Assembly: GCF_007655135.1 (NCBI RefSeq)
Contig: NC_045130.1
Location: 31,926,605 to 31,990,604 of the forward strand
Origin: Punica granatum
Taxonomy: Eukaryota > Streptophyta > Magnoliopsida > Myrtales > Lythraceae
DNA length: 64,000 nucleotides
Reading direction: 5' to 3'
Part shown: positions 33,426-45,987 of the stretch, piece after piece
Layout: each line of letters opens with the position of its first letter
Numbering within the stretch: the first letter of the stretch is position 1
Position numbers and translations under genes: made by a program
Notes under the pieces: generated by a model
What the model was told of the DNA's origin: nothing
Database searches by the model: none
What the model saw: the letters and a program-made list of their open reading frames with translations, nothing else

Positions 33426-34849
33426 ACGTGCCGGAAAGCGCCAAAAGCTCGGAGATATGGTTTGTGTGGGGACAATTATTGCAGGAGTCAAAGCTTGTGT
33501 CTATGTCCGGACACCTTACATCGACACGGTGAGAGCGAGCACGGGGAGCAGCAAGGGTTAAGAATTGGTGCTGCTGGGCGTTTCAGGGGCTGCTAATAGC
33601 ATCAATTTAGAGATATCAGATAGTTTGTTTTAGGTGATGGATACATTGTTGCCCGATTGATTGTAATATATTTTTTTCTTGTTACTATTTCAATTTTATT
33701 ATTATTATTGTTGTTGTTGTTGTTATTATTATTATTATTATTATTATTGTTATTGATTTTGTTATTTATTGAGAAAATTAAAGCAAAATTAAACGTTGAA
33801 AGAAAAGAACAATTTAACAGGGAAAACGAAAACTTCAACGGAAAATACATAATTATTTATTTATTAAAAAAGTTCGGAAAGTACATGCCTAAATTTCTAA
33901 CCATCTTCCTTTTATCTATGATTAAATAAGGGGAAAAAAACAGAGAGTAAAGTCTAAGATTAAAAAGAAAAACCTTTAAATAAATATTTATTAGGTCTTA
34001 TTCCACAAGTTGAGAGCACTTTGTGTTGCACCGAGCAAACATATAGAATTTTACCTAGAAAAAAGAAAGAAAATACAATGTCATTGGGAGTATTGAAGTT
34101 TGAAAGTGAAGAGGATGGCCGAGAATTCCAAGGCCTCATTTTTAATCATGAAAATATATAATTAAACAGTTAATCGATTGGTTTACATTTTTTTCAGTGG
34201 ATAATTGATTGGTCTCTTTAGGTCAGGTTTTTGTTTTTTTTTTTTTTTGGTTCCTATTTTGGGTTGCCGATAACATGGAAAGTGGGTCGTGCACGTGTCA
34301 TGGGATTTTTCGTGTTGTCCGTGCCCTGCCCGATGATTGTACTGCTGACTTGGCGAACACAAGTTCAGTCTGAGGACCATCACGAAGGAACTAATGCTAG
34401 ATAATGATCGGCTGAAGTTAAACCCTCCTTGCTTGAGCAACAAACAGTATAGAGATCATTCATGATCAGCTGAACCGACATTGCTTGAACAACAAGCAAC
34501 TTCTATTGTTTATTCTGACCATTGATTGTTCAACTAATTTACGGTGCAATGAGAAGAGCATAGGCTGGTCGGTCGGAAACTTCTTACTGCATCTGTTTCA
34601 CCTTTTTGCCATGAGTTACGACTCACAGTAAAAGAGATCCGCTTAGATTAATCATACACTCAGACACTCGGTGCCAGGTAATCAAGTTAGCCCTCCCGAC
34701 ACTAGCCCTCTTGCTAATCTTCTCCTGCTTTTCGACTATTAACATGTTCTTTTCAAATCCATATACCCTCCTGTGAATGTAAAAACCCAGGCAAGAGTGA
34801 TCGGAGCTGTTAATCCAATGATCCTCTAGAAAATGTGTCGTCTTCATGT
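33426..34849. other. Intergenic with TTA/TTG microsatellite
   Basis: A compound (TTA)n/(TTG)n tract lies at about 33697-33758. No gene seen; leucine-only frames over it are artefacts. Confidence 0.5.
33697..33758. repeat. Compound (TTA)n/(TTG)n microsatellite
   Basis: Trinucleotide repeats with a TTG block between TTA blocks. Confidence 0.9.
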
Positions 34850-35265
34850 CTAATCCTGTTCCACAGACAATGTTTGGGAATTAAGGAGCCTCTCTGCCTC
34901 GTCTTTGGCTTCCGCTTGCAGTCTCCATCTCTACGAAAACACAGAAAACGAATCAGCAAATCAACGTCCATTATTTAGGTGTTACTCCGGGTTTGTTTAG
35001 GCAACACTCAATCAGCATTTCATTCGGATGGATATGCTTCTGAGTAAAGGGGACTTGCCTCTTCAAAGTTTTCTGTCAAAATGACTTCTTGTACTTGTAC
35101 TTGTTCAGCAGCCCTTTCCTGCAAACACAGATAATTCCGCTCTATCTATCTATCCATCCATCTCGCGTGCATCTAAGCAATGTCGAAGAAGGAAAAACAT
35201 AACAACAAGAGTCACAAACCACATCACTCACTGCTTCGGCTGCCAAGACATCCAAGTCAATTACT
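34850..35265 (-). CDS. 3' exons of an unrecognised acidic coiled-coil protein (partial or broken)
   Basis: The last exon, 34850-34930, encodes RWRLQAEAKDEAERLLNSQT and stops at TAG (34850-34852). The exon before it, 35059-35118, encodes ERAAEQVQVQEVILTENFEE. A third, about 35220-35265, encodes VIDLDVLAAEAVSDV. All join in phase. The intron between 34930 and 35059 uses GAG|GCAAGT, the consensus of rare GC-AG introns. The peptide is rich in E, A, Q and L and looks like a coiled-coil tail. I do not recognise the family. No convincing upstream exons were found between 35270 and 36660, so this may be a fragment left by duplication. A complete gene with exons I missed is possible. Confidence 0.4.
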
Positions 35266-35853
35266 CGAGGAGATAATGTCATTAATATAAAGTCACATGT
35301 TCCCTTAAGTTTCTAATGGATTTGTTCTAACCTACGTACTCTTGCACAGCTGCCAATCAGCTCGATACGCCCTCTAAGCTGAGTTTTCTAGGCCTTCTCG
35401 AAGCCATTTGACTCTGCTTTTCCTAGCACTTAGAACAAAGGGATCAGCTGAATAAAGACTCGGCCGGTTTGATCCTTCCCAAATGGATACAGCAAAGCTT
35501 CTCTTCACTACAGCGATAAAAATTTCGAAGCAGAATGTTCTTGGCAGCATCTATTCTGACCGGAAGGAGTAAATGTAGAACACATCATAAAAGAAACAGT
35601 GAAAAGTATCGGCAGGACTGAAGTTTGAGCAATAACTAATGAAAGAAGCATTGTGGCGAGTCACATTCGAGGGATAATACAGTGTAATGACGTCAAGCAC
35701 ATCGATCGGGTGCTTGCGACTGACCTGTTTTGTGCAATATTCATATATGCGGATCCATATAAAAGTCAAGATTCAGAGGTATCCTAACGTTATTGTTTTG
35801 GTTTCAATTGTATCCCCACCGTGTCATTGCCATCCAAAATTGACGGAGGATTC
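35266..35853. other. Intergenic, nothing firmly recognised
   Basis: Minus-strand frames near 35340-35500 were inspected for more exons of the coiled-coil gene and none was convincing. Confidence 0.4.
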
Positions 35854-36160
35854 TATGGTGCAATCAATCAAAATAGTTGCATCATACAATTAAGTAAATT
35901 ACCAAAAATTTAAGTGAAAAGTATATATTTTACTAAAAAGTTAAGTAAAACTTGTTAAAATTTATATAAACTACTTTCAAATCCGTAAGATTTGCCTTGA
36001 AATTTGTACAATTTACTTTGAAATAAGTGTAATTTAGTTTATTTGTTTGTAATTTACTAGACACCAAAGTAATTTTCTATCAATTAAAGTAATTTATTTT
36101 GATTTAAAAGTAATTTACATCGATTGTATGGTGCAATCACTTTAAAGTCATTGCACGGTA
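35854..36160. mobile_element. MITE-like element, 'agtaaattac' family, copy 2
   Basis: Inverted ends tatggtgcaatcaatc (35854) and the complement taccgtgcaatgactt (ending 36160) extend to about 38 bp at roughly 75% identity. The core repeats 'agtaatttac/gtaaattac'. TA dinucleotides stand at both ends. Confidence 0.55.
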
Positions 36161-36660
36161 AACCTTCCCAAAATTGACGGGATTTCCTACGTGGCACATT
36201 AAATTGATTAACGGTGCCAACGTGTATTCAGTGTGTGCCCTTCATTGACGCTTTAGACCATTCCCCACTCTCCCCTGCCTTCCCCTGAGCTGAGCCCGCG
36301 ATTTGATTTCCCCCCACCCCTAACCCTAAAACCCGTCTCTCTAGAACGGGGCCGGGAATTTGTGATGATCATCGATCGGTTCAGGAGTGTGCGTGCAGGA
36401 AGGATACGGCCACCGGGGAAGGCGGCGGCAGTGGTTGGTTGCCCATTGCCATGGCAGTTTCGCTCTCCCTTTGGTTCGCCAGAAAGGTTAATAGATCTCA
36501 GAGGGGTTTTGCTGGCTTCTGCTTCGGTGTTTGTTTGGCCCTCTCTGATTGATTGCGGAGCCTATTATGGCGTTGAAGAGCAGAGGGGAAGAACCCATTA
36601 AAGGAATGTACGGATCTCAATGATCAGCTCCTCGACCACAACTGTTAAAGAAATCCTATC
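36161..36660. other. GC-richer gene-like island, unrecognised
   Basis: A local rise in GC over about 36230-36600, with a pyrimidine-rich, 5'-leader-like stretch (cccctaaccctaaaaccc) and a 79-codon plus-strand frame at 36362-36601. A second short frame beginning MALKSRGEEPIKG starts near 36567. No domain was recognised. It may be the 5' end of a truncated gene. Confidence 0.3.
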
Positions 36661-39452
36661 GCGAATGGACTAGCCCAAGACCGTACAGCTAACACCTGGT
36701 GGTGGATATAAACTCGGGAAATAACAAACCACTCTATATATGATCGATAATATGAAAGACACTCTACACGACTTGTGGATAACAAGTTATGGACGCGCGC
36801 GCGTGCGCACACTATTAGATAGTTCATGATACTACACTCGTAGCATAATCCTAGTGCTCTATTTATAGATCTGAAAGAAAACTCTAGATTAATTCCGAAA
36901 CTATCCTAGAAACACATTACCAGTATTAATGACTCACCTAGAAAACTAAGGCACATAAAATATCTTGAGACTCAACCCCTCTCCTAGGACGTCCAGAGAA
37001 AACTATAAGCTAACATTAATTTTCAAGTAAATCAACTTTAATTCTTAACGCTCCACATAGGAAATTCCGTCAATTTTAGATGCCAGTGTCACGGCGGGAT
37101 ACAATTGTAATCAAAATAGTAACATTATGATACCAACGTTGGGATAAAACTGATTCAAGTATAAACGTTAGGATATATGGTGCAATTTTTCCTATAAAAA
37201 TTACATCATATCCAAATTCATATGATGAAATACTAGATTGTATTTAATACAAATTCGACAATACATATCAATTATTATTTTCATTCTTAATTTTCTACTA
37301 TGAAATTTTCTAAACAAAATCAGTGCAATGCAAGGGTTCAACAATATAGTATAGCTAGCTCTTTTACCCGTGCAATGCACAAGTTATTGGTTATGGTGGT
37401 TATTTTTTATGGACTTTTTAAAACTTTGACATCACAATTGAAATGGTCATTAAGTTATATATATTCTTAAATTGAAACCATTTAAACATAGTGCATACAA
37501 AATGATTAAAAATGAATTACAATACCAAATATCGGTGGAGAAAATGATATAACTTAGATCACATATTACATTTTCTTAAATATCAAATCCTAAAAAATTG
37601 TCATAGATAACTTCATGTATTTTGTGAAAAAAAAAGAAGTGCAAATCATCTATTATCAGAAACTCTTCTTGCAAATTTTACCTTTAAAAATTTTCAAATA
37701 AATTTATCTTTTACTATTTTAAAAATATTCACTATCTAAACATTCTTATTGATGACAATAGATTTTTCTTTTAGTTACTAATTATGTCGAAAAGTTTTTT
37801 TATGAACATATATTTTAAGAAATTATATTTTTTAAATTGATTTTTTATTACATTTTTTAAAATCAAGAATGTGTTCGTATCATAAAATTATTAAGTAATA
37901 AATAATTTATATGCATTTATTAATTTAATTCTAATTATATATATACATTTACAATTGTTTATTTAAACATTTATTTTGATGACCTTATACTATATATAAT
38001 CTTATTTATTATGTGAGATACAACTTTAGATAGATAGATAGATACTGCCTCTTCAAATAAGGTCCCAAGCTTCCTTTTCTTTCACTCTATCTTGCCCATA
38101 TGCACAACGGGCCGATTTTCGGGCCTCCATAATGGCCCTGACAAGTAACCCGGCCTATGAACCTAATTGATAGCTTTTAAAATTACACTAGCCAAATACC
38201 AAGTATTCAAAAATCCAATGTCTTATTACTATTCAAATACACACATTTTCCTAGTATTTTATATATATAAGTTCATTTTCCAGTCTCAAGCCGAAAAAAA
38301 CAATTGCATTTTCTGGTCGGGCTTATGATAAGCCAAATAAATTAGACGTAATTACAAGCCAAATAAATTAGACATGACTCATGTTCAACGTAGATCACCT
38401 CTAATTTGTTGAAGAAAAACTTGATAATATTTGAGCTCATATAATTTTATCATGAGGAACTTTTAATCTTAGTACGATATTTTACTCGCATCTGATTTAG
38501 CAATTGTCAGTTGGACCCAAGTAAGCCTTTTTTTTTTCATAAAGAAAACTAAGGAAAAAAAATTAACTTAAGGGTTATTATTCAATGAGTGAGTTATTTG
38601 AATATCTTCGGGGGAAAAAAACAAAACCTACGCCTTATCCGTTAAGGAACTTTCTTTGAAACTGTTCCAAACATCGAAGAATCCGTCTTGTTCGTAGCGA
38701 TAACTACAAAATGGGCTCACTTGCGAGGCTCAAAAGTAAGCATATGCGTAGATATTAGTTTTTATTAATGTAGCTAATCAAAGGAGATATGGATAATTAA
38801 TCAGGACCTGGTCCCAGGTATTAAAAAACACTCAGAAGAAATAATTTCTTTATTTTTTTTAAGTATCTTGGAGGATGTCATCAAAGATCATCCGGACCGT
38901 CCGCTCCTAGTTTAATCGAATAATCGTGATGTATACGGTGACGACGCAAATTATCCTATTTCTTAAATCAGAATAATAACATCGCCTCCGGACTAGATGA
39001 ATTAGACGGAGTATTTTATTTTGGGGTATGACATATACAAGAGTCCCACCATTGTGTTAATCATACATTAGCCCCAACTGGAACTCTATTAAGATTACAT
39101 GATAGAGAAGCTAAAAATATATCAGGTATTCCCGGATTTATAAAAGTGAAGAGAGGAAGAGAGGAATTTTGACTCAATATTTCAGTAAAACTTTTTTGAG
39201 GGTAAAGCAAAAATTTAATAAATGTAATTACCTTATCCGAAAAATAAATAAATTTATTTAGATGGAATAGTATTACTTCCTCAGTTTTTGTTTTTACCTA
39301 AGAATATACATGTCGAAAACATAAGCATTATATATAAAAGTACGCATTTTCTACTTTATAGTAAAAAAATTAAAAGGCGATCATATGCATTTTCACTTAC
39401 ATAAATTATCTATAAAATCAATATGAAAAATCTTATAACGTATTTTGATATA
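36661..39452. other. AT-rich intergenic, nothing recognised
   Basis: Very AT-rich, with many short A and T tracts. No coding sequence supported. Confidence 0.55.
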
Positions 39453-39637
39453 TTTTTTTCGGTGTGCACTATGGTATTCAGAAGCCCAATGTGTGTTGGA
39501 CTAATCCAGTCGAGGCGAGATGGTCCAATAAGGGATAAAACTCTCACAGCGTGAATTTTTTTCGTTTATAAGACTCGAACTTGAGCTTTGCTTAAGGGAA
39601 GTAAGTACCAAACCGCTTGAATCAACCCATGTTGGTA
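39453..39637 (-). mobile_element. tRNA-derived SINE copy D
   Basis: On the minus strand it starts accaacatgggttgattcaa. The B-box-like part is caagttcgagtc and the body is ggattagtcca. The end cacaccgaaaaaaata carries the A tail. Same family as copies A to C. Confidence 0.7.
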
Positions 39638-41686
39638 CGTATTTCGATATTTTTTGATGTATTAAATTCAACTAGACTAGCTATTACTTACATTTATAAG
39701 TAGAAACTATAAACCTCATGCGTATGACTACCTAAATGTCCTTTTTTTTTTTGGGTTTTGATGAATAAAATGGAATGACTACCTTATATCACCAAGATAA
39801 CAATGGCTACAAATATGAGTAAACTAACTTGGTGGTATTTTTCCAACTAAAAATTAAAATTTTAGAATAATTACTTCTCTATTTGGGATCCAGTTATCAA
39901 CCCTTCCGCATTGATATTGTAAAAAAGTATAAAAATCACGTTTGAATAAGTAATTAATATAACTATATGCCTAATAGTACCCCCAAAAAAAAAAGCCGTC
40001 TACCACAAAAAAAAAGATCCTATAAATATGAGTGAATTAATTTGATGGTGTTCAACTGCAAATAATATTTTCTTATAATATGTTACTTATTTTTCTTTAG
40101 AATAGGTTAACCATTTCTAACTTACTTTTCTAAATTTGTAAATTTGATTCATTTCAAACTATATATTGTAGAAATTGTGCACTAAGGGTAAATATTTCTA
40201 AAATATATACAACTAATTGGAAAATAAAAGCATGCAACCGAAATCTTATCCAAAAGATCATAGTATATAGATTCTATAACAATTCAAATAAACGTAATTT
40301 AATTTGAAACCTTAATATTATCATGATATAATGAAAAGAGATACATATGAATATTCTCTAGTGCTTTAGAAAATAACTTGTGTAGATCAAAATTTGTTTA
40401 ATGAAATTCCTCATAATTTAATCATACATTTTAGTATAAGATAATGATTGAATTTATTTTTGCAAAATTCAGCAGATCATCACCAACTGTTATAAAATTC
40501 TGGGGACCAGGAAATTTTGTATCGCGGCTTCTTCTAATATTATATCATTCGTGGGATTAGGAACATGGCAATTTGGCAGAAGGCAATTACTCTCTTTTCT
40601 TGCAGTCGAATTAAATGATACGATTTGTAATTACTATCCACCACATTACACGGATCGCACCAACATGTGAATTAATACATACAACACTCTACTTTCAATT
40701 GATAATATATCACCCACTAATAATAGTTCTATGTTTTGGGAACAGTGACAGCTATATAATTATATTATATATATTCAAAAACCATAGATTAATGGCCATC
40801 TAGTCCATGTTCCTTCAATTAAAAAAATCAAAAAGGGATTTTTCTAACTTGTTCCATAAGAATTTCATGACAATAATTAATTCCTACTCCTACTCATATA
40901 AAAGAAATATATCTATCACTGTATGATCCTTTGCGGGATATGAGTAAAAGAAGGCAAATTGAAGTTGGTTTCTCACCAGTCTGTTAATAGATTTGTTAAG
41001 GTAGATCAAATCGTTATTTTGCATGCTATAATTCTGGACGGATTTGGGCGAATGTGGCGAAACTAATGAAGCTGAATTATTAATTAAAGCTCAGGAAAAG
41101 CTGATTTTACTAATGATGCTATTCGATGATAAGTGGACCAGTTAAGATTTTTTTTTTTTTGACAAGAGTATGGAATACGAAACCTGTCGTATCCCCAAAG
41201 TTGTTTGTCGTGCAGTTTGGGAGGGAATTTCAAGAACTTCATCTGTGAAAGAGGAAAGGAATAGAAGAAGTTTTAACAATGAGGGAGCATGAAATTTGCC
41301 GCGAGTAAGGGAGAAAGTCAGATTCATGCAATTTTTTAGATGCAAATCAATTGAACGTCATCAAGAACTCCAGTACATATATGTATGCATATATATACAT
41401 ATCAATAAGAAAGATCGTAGATAGTGGGATAAAAAATTTTAATTCCACATTGCTTCACGCTTCCATCAAGTATATATTAATAATATCTGTTAAATAGTCA
41501 GAAATGACAACTGATCACGTAGAGAATTACGACTGATTGAATTGCGTATGCGAGACTGATTGAGGATGTGATGGATACAGTGTAATTTATAATGAATTAC
41601 TCAAAAATAATTAGCAATTAATTCATGAAAATATTGAAGATTATCAACTCACTGAGATACTTTTTTTTTTGTAAAATAAGTATAAA
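39638..41686. other. AT-rich intergenic, nothing recognised
   Basis: No coding sequence supported. A short frame at 41142-41345 (minus) has no domain. Confidence 0.5.
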
Positions 41687-42048
41687 ATAGGAAATTTCAC
41701 TTTCATCTCAGATATATTACAAATATTTTTTTTAATTATAAAAGCACAAACTTTCAATTTTATTTCAGATCTCAATCATATCATTAACTTTCATGATTAA
41801 CTGATGTATAATTTTATTTCTATCCTAGTTGATGAGACATGTCATTCATCAAAATATTATCTCAAATATATTACAATTAGGAATTTTCACTTTTATTTCA
41901 GATATATTACAAATATTTTTTTAATTATAAAAGCACAAACTTTCAATTTTGTTTCAGATCAATCATATCATTAACTTTCATGATTTTTAAAGTGATGAAT
42001 AATTTTATGTTCTATCCTAGTTGATGCGACATGTCAGTTATCAAAATA
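41687..42048. repeat. Two-copy tandem duplication, period about 190 bp
   Basis: 41687-41856 and 41877-42048 share 'ttaattataaaagcacaaac' and 'cattaactttcatga' in the same order, with small indels. About 90% identical by eye. Confidence 0.8.
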
Positions 42049-43409
42049 ATAAAAAATACAAAAAAATCAAAATATTTAAAAAAAATTAAGAAAACAACCA
42101 ATGCCTGAAGCTTGGGGTTCATGGTAAGAGTGTGCGCGGATACCGGGTATACGCAGAACCAGTCAAAACTTACCCATTAAAGTATGTTCTGGATAGCTCG
42201 TATTGAAAATAGGGTTAGGTCCGGGTATTAAAATAACGAACTGGTAAAACCGATTCTGATTCCTGTATATAGGGTATCCAGAACCGGAACCGGAACCGAT
42301 ACTCGGATTTGATAATAATTGCCCCTAGTTATATTCATATATATTTTTTCATTTTACTTTACCATCTTCTCATATATATATATATCTCTGTGGAAACTTC
42401 GCATTCCTTATCGTAAGCAGCTTTGGTTCGACGACCTTTATGTGTCCTCGGTGAGGTCTAATCGTATTACGGATATTTAGTTTTGTGGATGGATTGATGA
42501 GACATATTACTTTATGGATTAGTCTAAATCTATGTCAACATTCTGTTTTGCGTAATTTCTTATTATGGATGAGATATTTTTTTGTTTTATTTAGCGAGAC
42601 AAAAAAATTTACAGGTTTCAACAGGGTACCCAAAACCTGTGGTATAATATAGGTTCCAGATAGGTTTCGGTTCCAAAACTTAATAGGGTAGGGTTCGGTT
42701 TCAAAACCTTGAAACTTGTTTATTACATGATAAAGTCCGGATATTATTGAAAAAAAAAAAAGATATTCGGACCCGAACACCCCTAATTCACGGAGTGTGG
42801 GAGCTCGTCAGTAGCTCCCACCCACAGGATGGGGTTGTTGACTACCTCATCCCCAAGGGTGGAGGCCGCTAGCGAGCGTCTAGCCACAGACAATTAAGCC
42901 CGTGACTTGGGCTCAACTAGGGCCAAGATTCTCACTGATAGTTAGGTTACCAACAACCTCAAAATGTACCGACAATCTAATCTCATGCAGTAAGGGTCGT
43001 CGGCCAAGTCCTAATCCCTACAATTGTGTCTGACATGAGGATCTCATCTTGAGCACAGTCGAAACGGTGGGGACTTCCCTATGACCCCTACCCCTCAGGA
43101 TGAAATCGGCGGCACCATGTAAGGTCCTCACCGACGACCTCATCCTCGGGGTTGGGGCTGCGAACGAGCATCTAGCTTCAACCATTGGACTGATTTTCCT
43201 TTTTTTCTTTTAAGTAATGTTTTCATTTTTAATATTTCTTAATTTTAAATTTTAAATATTTGGATGGTGTGGTGATGCTACATTAGCTGGAAACAACAAA
43301 TATAAATAACGCATTAACTAAGAATAAAAAAATTTATGATATGCTAGATTTAAAATAAAATTGAAAATATTCATATTTTTACTATTAAATGTATTGTTGA
43401 AAAAAGATC

Positions 43410-43412
<3 letters not shown>
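42049..43412. other. Repeat-derived intergenic sequence
   Basis: 42120-42330 and 42600-42790 hold clusters of 'gggtacc/ggaaccgg/ggttcggttt' motifs, as in degraded hAT-type elements, and the right side ends 'cccgaacacccc'. A GC-richer block (42780-43190) contains a diverged direct repeat: 'tcatccccaagggtgga...gcgagcgtctagcc' versus 'tcatcctcggggttggg...cgagcatctagc'. No gene was supported. Confidence 0.35.

Positions 43413-43443
<31 letters not shown>
43413..43443. repeat. (AT)n microsatellite
   Basis: About 15 uninterrupted AT units. Confidence 0.95.
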
Positions 43444-43446
<3 letters not shown>

Positions 43447-43488
43447 AAACAAGAGTGAGAGCTCATAATTTTACACATAATTAGTTTA

Positions 43489-43489
<1 letters not shown>

Positions 43490-43522
<33 letters not shown>
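43490..43522. repeat. (TTA)n microsatellite
   Basis: About 11 trinucleotide units. Confidence 0.95.
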
Positions 43523-43800
43523 TTCTTCTTGGCCGGGAGATGATGCTATTTAGGCTTTCTCGATGTGGCATAGTAATTCAAGAAAATCATGAAAATGTAA
43601 AAAGGAGACGTATTTGTACTTGCGGGTTGACGATGTACGTGCGTTGTATCGTTTTCATGGAACAAGTCAAAAGGTCGATTGCATAAGGCAGACGGAGGGA
43701 AATAAATTATTATCTTTATATAGAATTTTGAAGCTGCATATGTCGTTCTCTTTGACCAAAACAAATAGACATGTAGTGCTATGGCCTCTATCCACATAAA

Positions 43801-43992
43801 CAGGGGCGGAGCCAATAAAGAAGGTGGGGTAATTGCCCCCTGAACTTTGAAACTTTTAACTTTTGCCCCCCAAAGTATGAGATTTTTTATATAAAATTAG
43901 TACTTTGCCCCCCCTGAACTTTGAATTTTTTAAATTTTACCTCAAACGTATAAGTTTGCCTCCCCTGGATAAAAATCTTGGCTTCGCCCCTG
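43801..43992. mobile_element. hAT-type MITE, 192 bp, with perfect 8-bp target duplication
   Basis: Ends CAGGGGCGGAGCCA and, in complement, CAGGGGCGAAGCCA. The 8-bp cacataaa stands directly before (43793-43800) and directly after (43993-44000). Interior is AT-rich with repeated 'ttgcccccctgaactttga' motifs and has no coding capacity. The 8-bp duplication and CAGGGGCGG ends fit the hAT superfamily. Confidence 0.9.
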
Positions 43993-44457
43993 CACATAAA
44001 CAGCACTAGCCCTAGGCGAGAAGATGCATGCCAAACAACCTCCTCAGCAAAAACTTGGTAATAATTAATTATCTAAATAAATATTACTATCAGCAATTTG
44101 AAATTAATTCAGCACATAATGGTGATATATATCTTGACTACTCTAAAGTTAACTCTAATTTCTGATCTCACTTTTCGTTTCCCATATCGTACGACATACC
44201 AGATCAACCTCAATTTATAATCAAGACCACTAATTAAAGGTTAAAATTTTATAAAGTTAATTAGAGAAATTAGTACCCATTTCCACTTTTTTTTTCTTTT
44301 CTCTTTTTTCTATTACAAATAGAACAGTGAATTTAGTACAAGAAAATAAAAAAAGCTAAATAAAGAGGTACAGACAATTCCAACGACAAGAATTAAATTT
44401 AAAACCTCTAAATTGTCAAATGAAAACGTGCGCCGTTATACTATTCATTTATGTTTT

Positions 44458-44664
44458 CTCTCCTTCACTCTCCCTCCCCCTCCTCTACTCGCTTACCATT
44501 TTCACATTCCCTTTTTCATTCCAGAGGTGGAAAAAACCTCCCATATCAAATATTTAAAAGTTGCACATAACGATCTGCATCATATTTTTATTTTTACTTA
44601 TATACTTTCACCATTCAAATTTGTTGTTTGGTGCCATGCTATATACAGGTAAGCCACCATAGAC

Positions 44665-44702
<38 letters not shown>

Positions 44703-45249
44703 ATTGATTAAAAATACGTCAACAATTTATATGTACGAGCTCTAATGATATGGATAGCTTATTCATTAAAAAAAAATTATATGTACGAGCCAGTGATTAA
44801 AAATATGTTAACAATTTTATTTTGTTTAAAAATGCACTAACAAAATAAAATCGTTTTATTTTAATTTTATACTTCCTCAATTTATGATAATAGCAATGAT
44901 TAAGTAGAATAAATATTAAATTAAGAAAAATAAGTGCCCCATTTCTCTTTTCTGCTTCATCTGTCCTTCAAACTCTCCCTCCCCCTCCTCTCCTCTCCTA
45001 CCATTTTCACGTTCCTGCTTCATCCTAGAGGTGGAAAAAACCTTCTTTGTATTTTTTTTTAATATTATTAATGCATTTGGACTTTGCCCTGTATTTTACC
45101 CAAAAAAATTAAAATTGTACATATGATGTTTGCGATTTGCATCACAACTATATTTTAATTATATATTTTCACCATTCAAAATTATTTCAATGGTCATGTT
45201 GTGCACAAGTAAGCCACCATAGACATACATACATATATATATATATATG
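44458..45249. repeat. Diverged direct duplication upstream of the WRKY gene
   Basis: 44458-44696 and about 44958-45249 share the order 'ctccctccccctcctct', 'agaggtggaaaaaacct', 'ttttcaccattcaaa' and 'agtaagccaccatagaca', and both end in an AT microsatellite. Similarity is moderate with indels. The second copy ends about 0.74 kb before the WRKY start codon. Confidence 0.7.
44666..44698. repeat. (AT)n microsatellite
   Basis: About 15 AT units at the end of the first duplicated segment. Confidence 0.95.
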
Positions 45250-45987
45250 AGATTTTGTTAAAGTGTCGGCTAACTAATTACTGTCTAGTGGATAATTTCA
45301 TCAATTCTCTCAGTTCTTTTTTTATATATAAAAGAAAAAAAGAGAAGAATATGCTAATTTTTTAATGTATAAACTTTTTTTGGCCGAATTCTGTATGTAT
45401 AAATATAAATCAATAATCCAATTACTCCAAAAGATATAAATTTTGATCCGTATTAATGTATTGAAAAGCATTCAGAAATATGCATAGACATATAATGGCA
45501 AATTATAAAACAATATATATTTCGAGAGGCAGAGCAATGAAATTATGAAAGTATGTAGGGAGGTCGAATCAGTGGGCATAAAATAATGCCGAAAATACAA
45601 AAAACAAAAAAGAGTAGAGAAAAGGGGCGGTTTGAATTTTCATCACAGAGGGCAATAATTAATAGATATGTATATTATGCAATATGTCACATTTGCTTGC
45701 ACGTCCACAATAAACTAAACTAATCATACCCCAAAGGCCAATCTGTCAACATGACGGCCCAAAAATTTATATTATATATTTATATATATTATAATTATAA
45801 TTTATAATTAATAAAACCATTGATCCATCCCCTCTTCCTTTCCCTACCTTCTCTCCTATTTGTTCTCTTCTCTAATTTTCCCCTCACTCGCTTTCATCCC
45901 CAGCTAACTCATCACAAACCCCTTCTCTCTCTTTTTCTCTTCACTTTTCTCTAGCTATACTTTTCAAAGGCAAGCTCGTATTGCGCT
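45250..45987. other. Upstream region of the WRKY gene
   Basis: AT-rich to about 45820, then a pyrimidine-rich leader (tctctctctttttctcttc) to the ATG. A TATA-like stretch lies around 45770-45790, but the exact box cannot be chosen. Confidence 0.4.

Noticed and set aside
33602..33929. Frames with long Asn or Leu runs
   Set aside because: Translation of the (TTA/TTG) microsatellite.
36315..36335. ccctaaccctaaaaccc, telomere-like sequence
   Set aside because: Only about two imperfect units. Fits a telo-box or chance, not an interstitial telomere.
42120..42790. Possible hAT element with ends 'gagtgtgcgcgg' and 'cccgaacacccc'
   Set aside because: Ends match poorly and no 8-bp duplication was found. 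Reported only as repeat-derived sequence.
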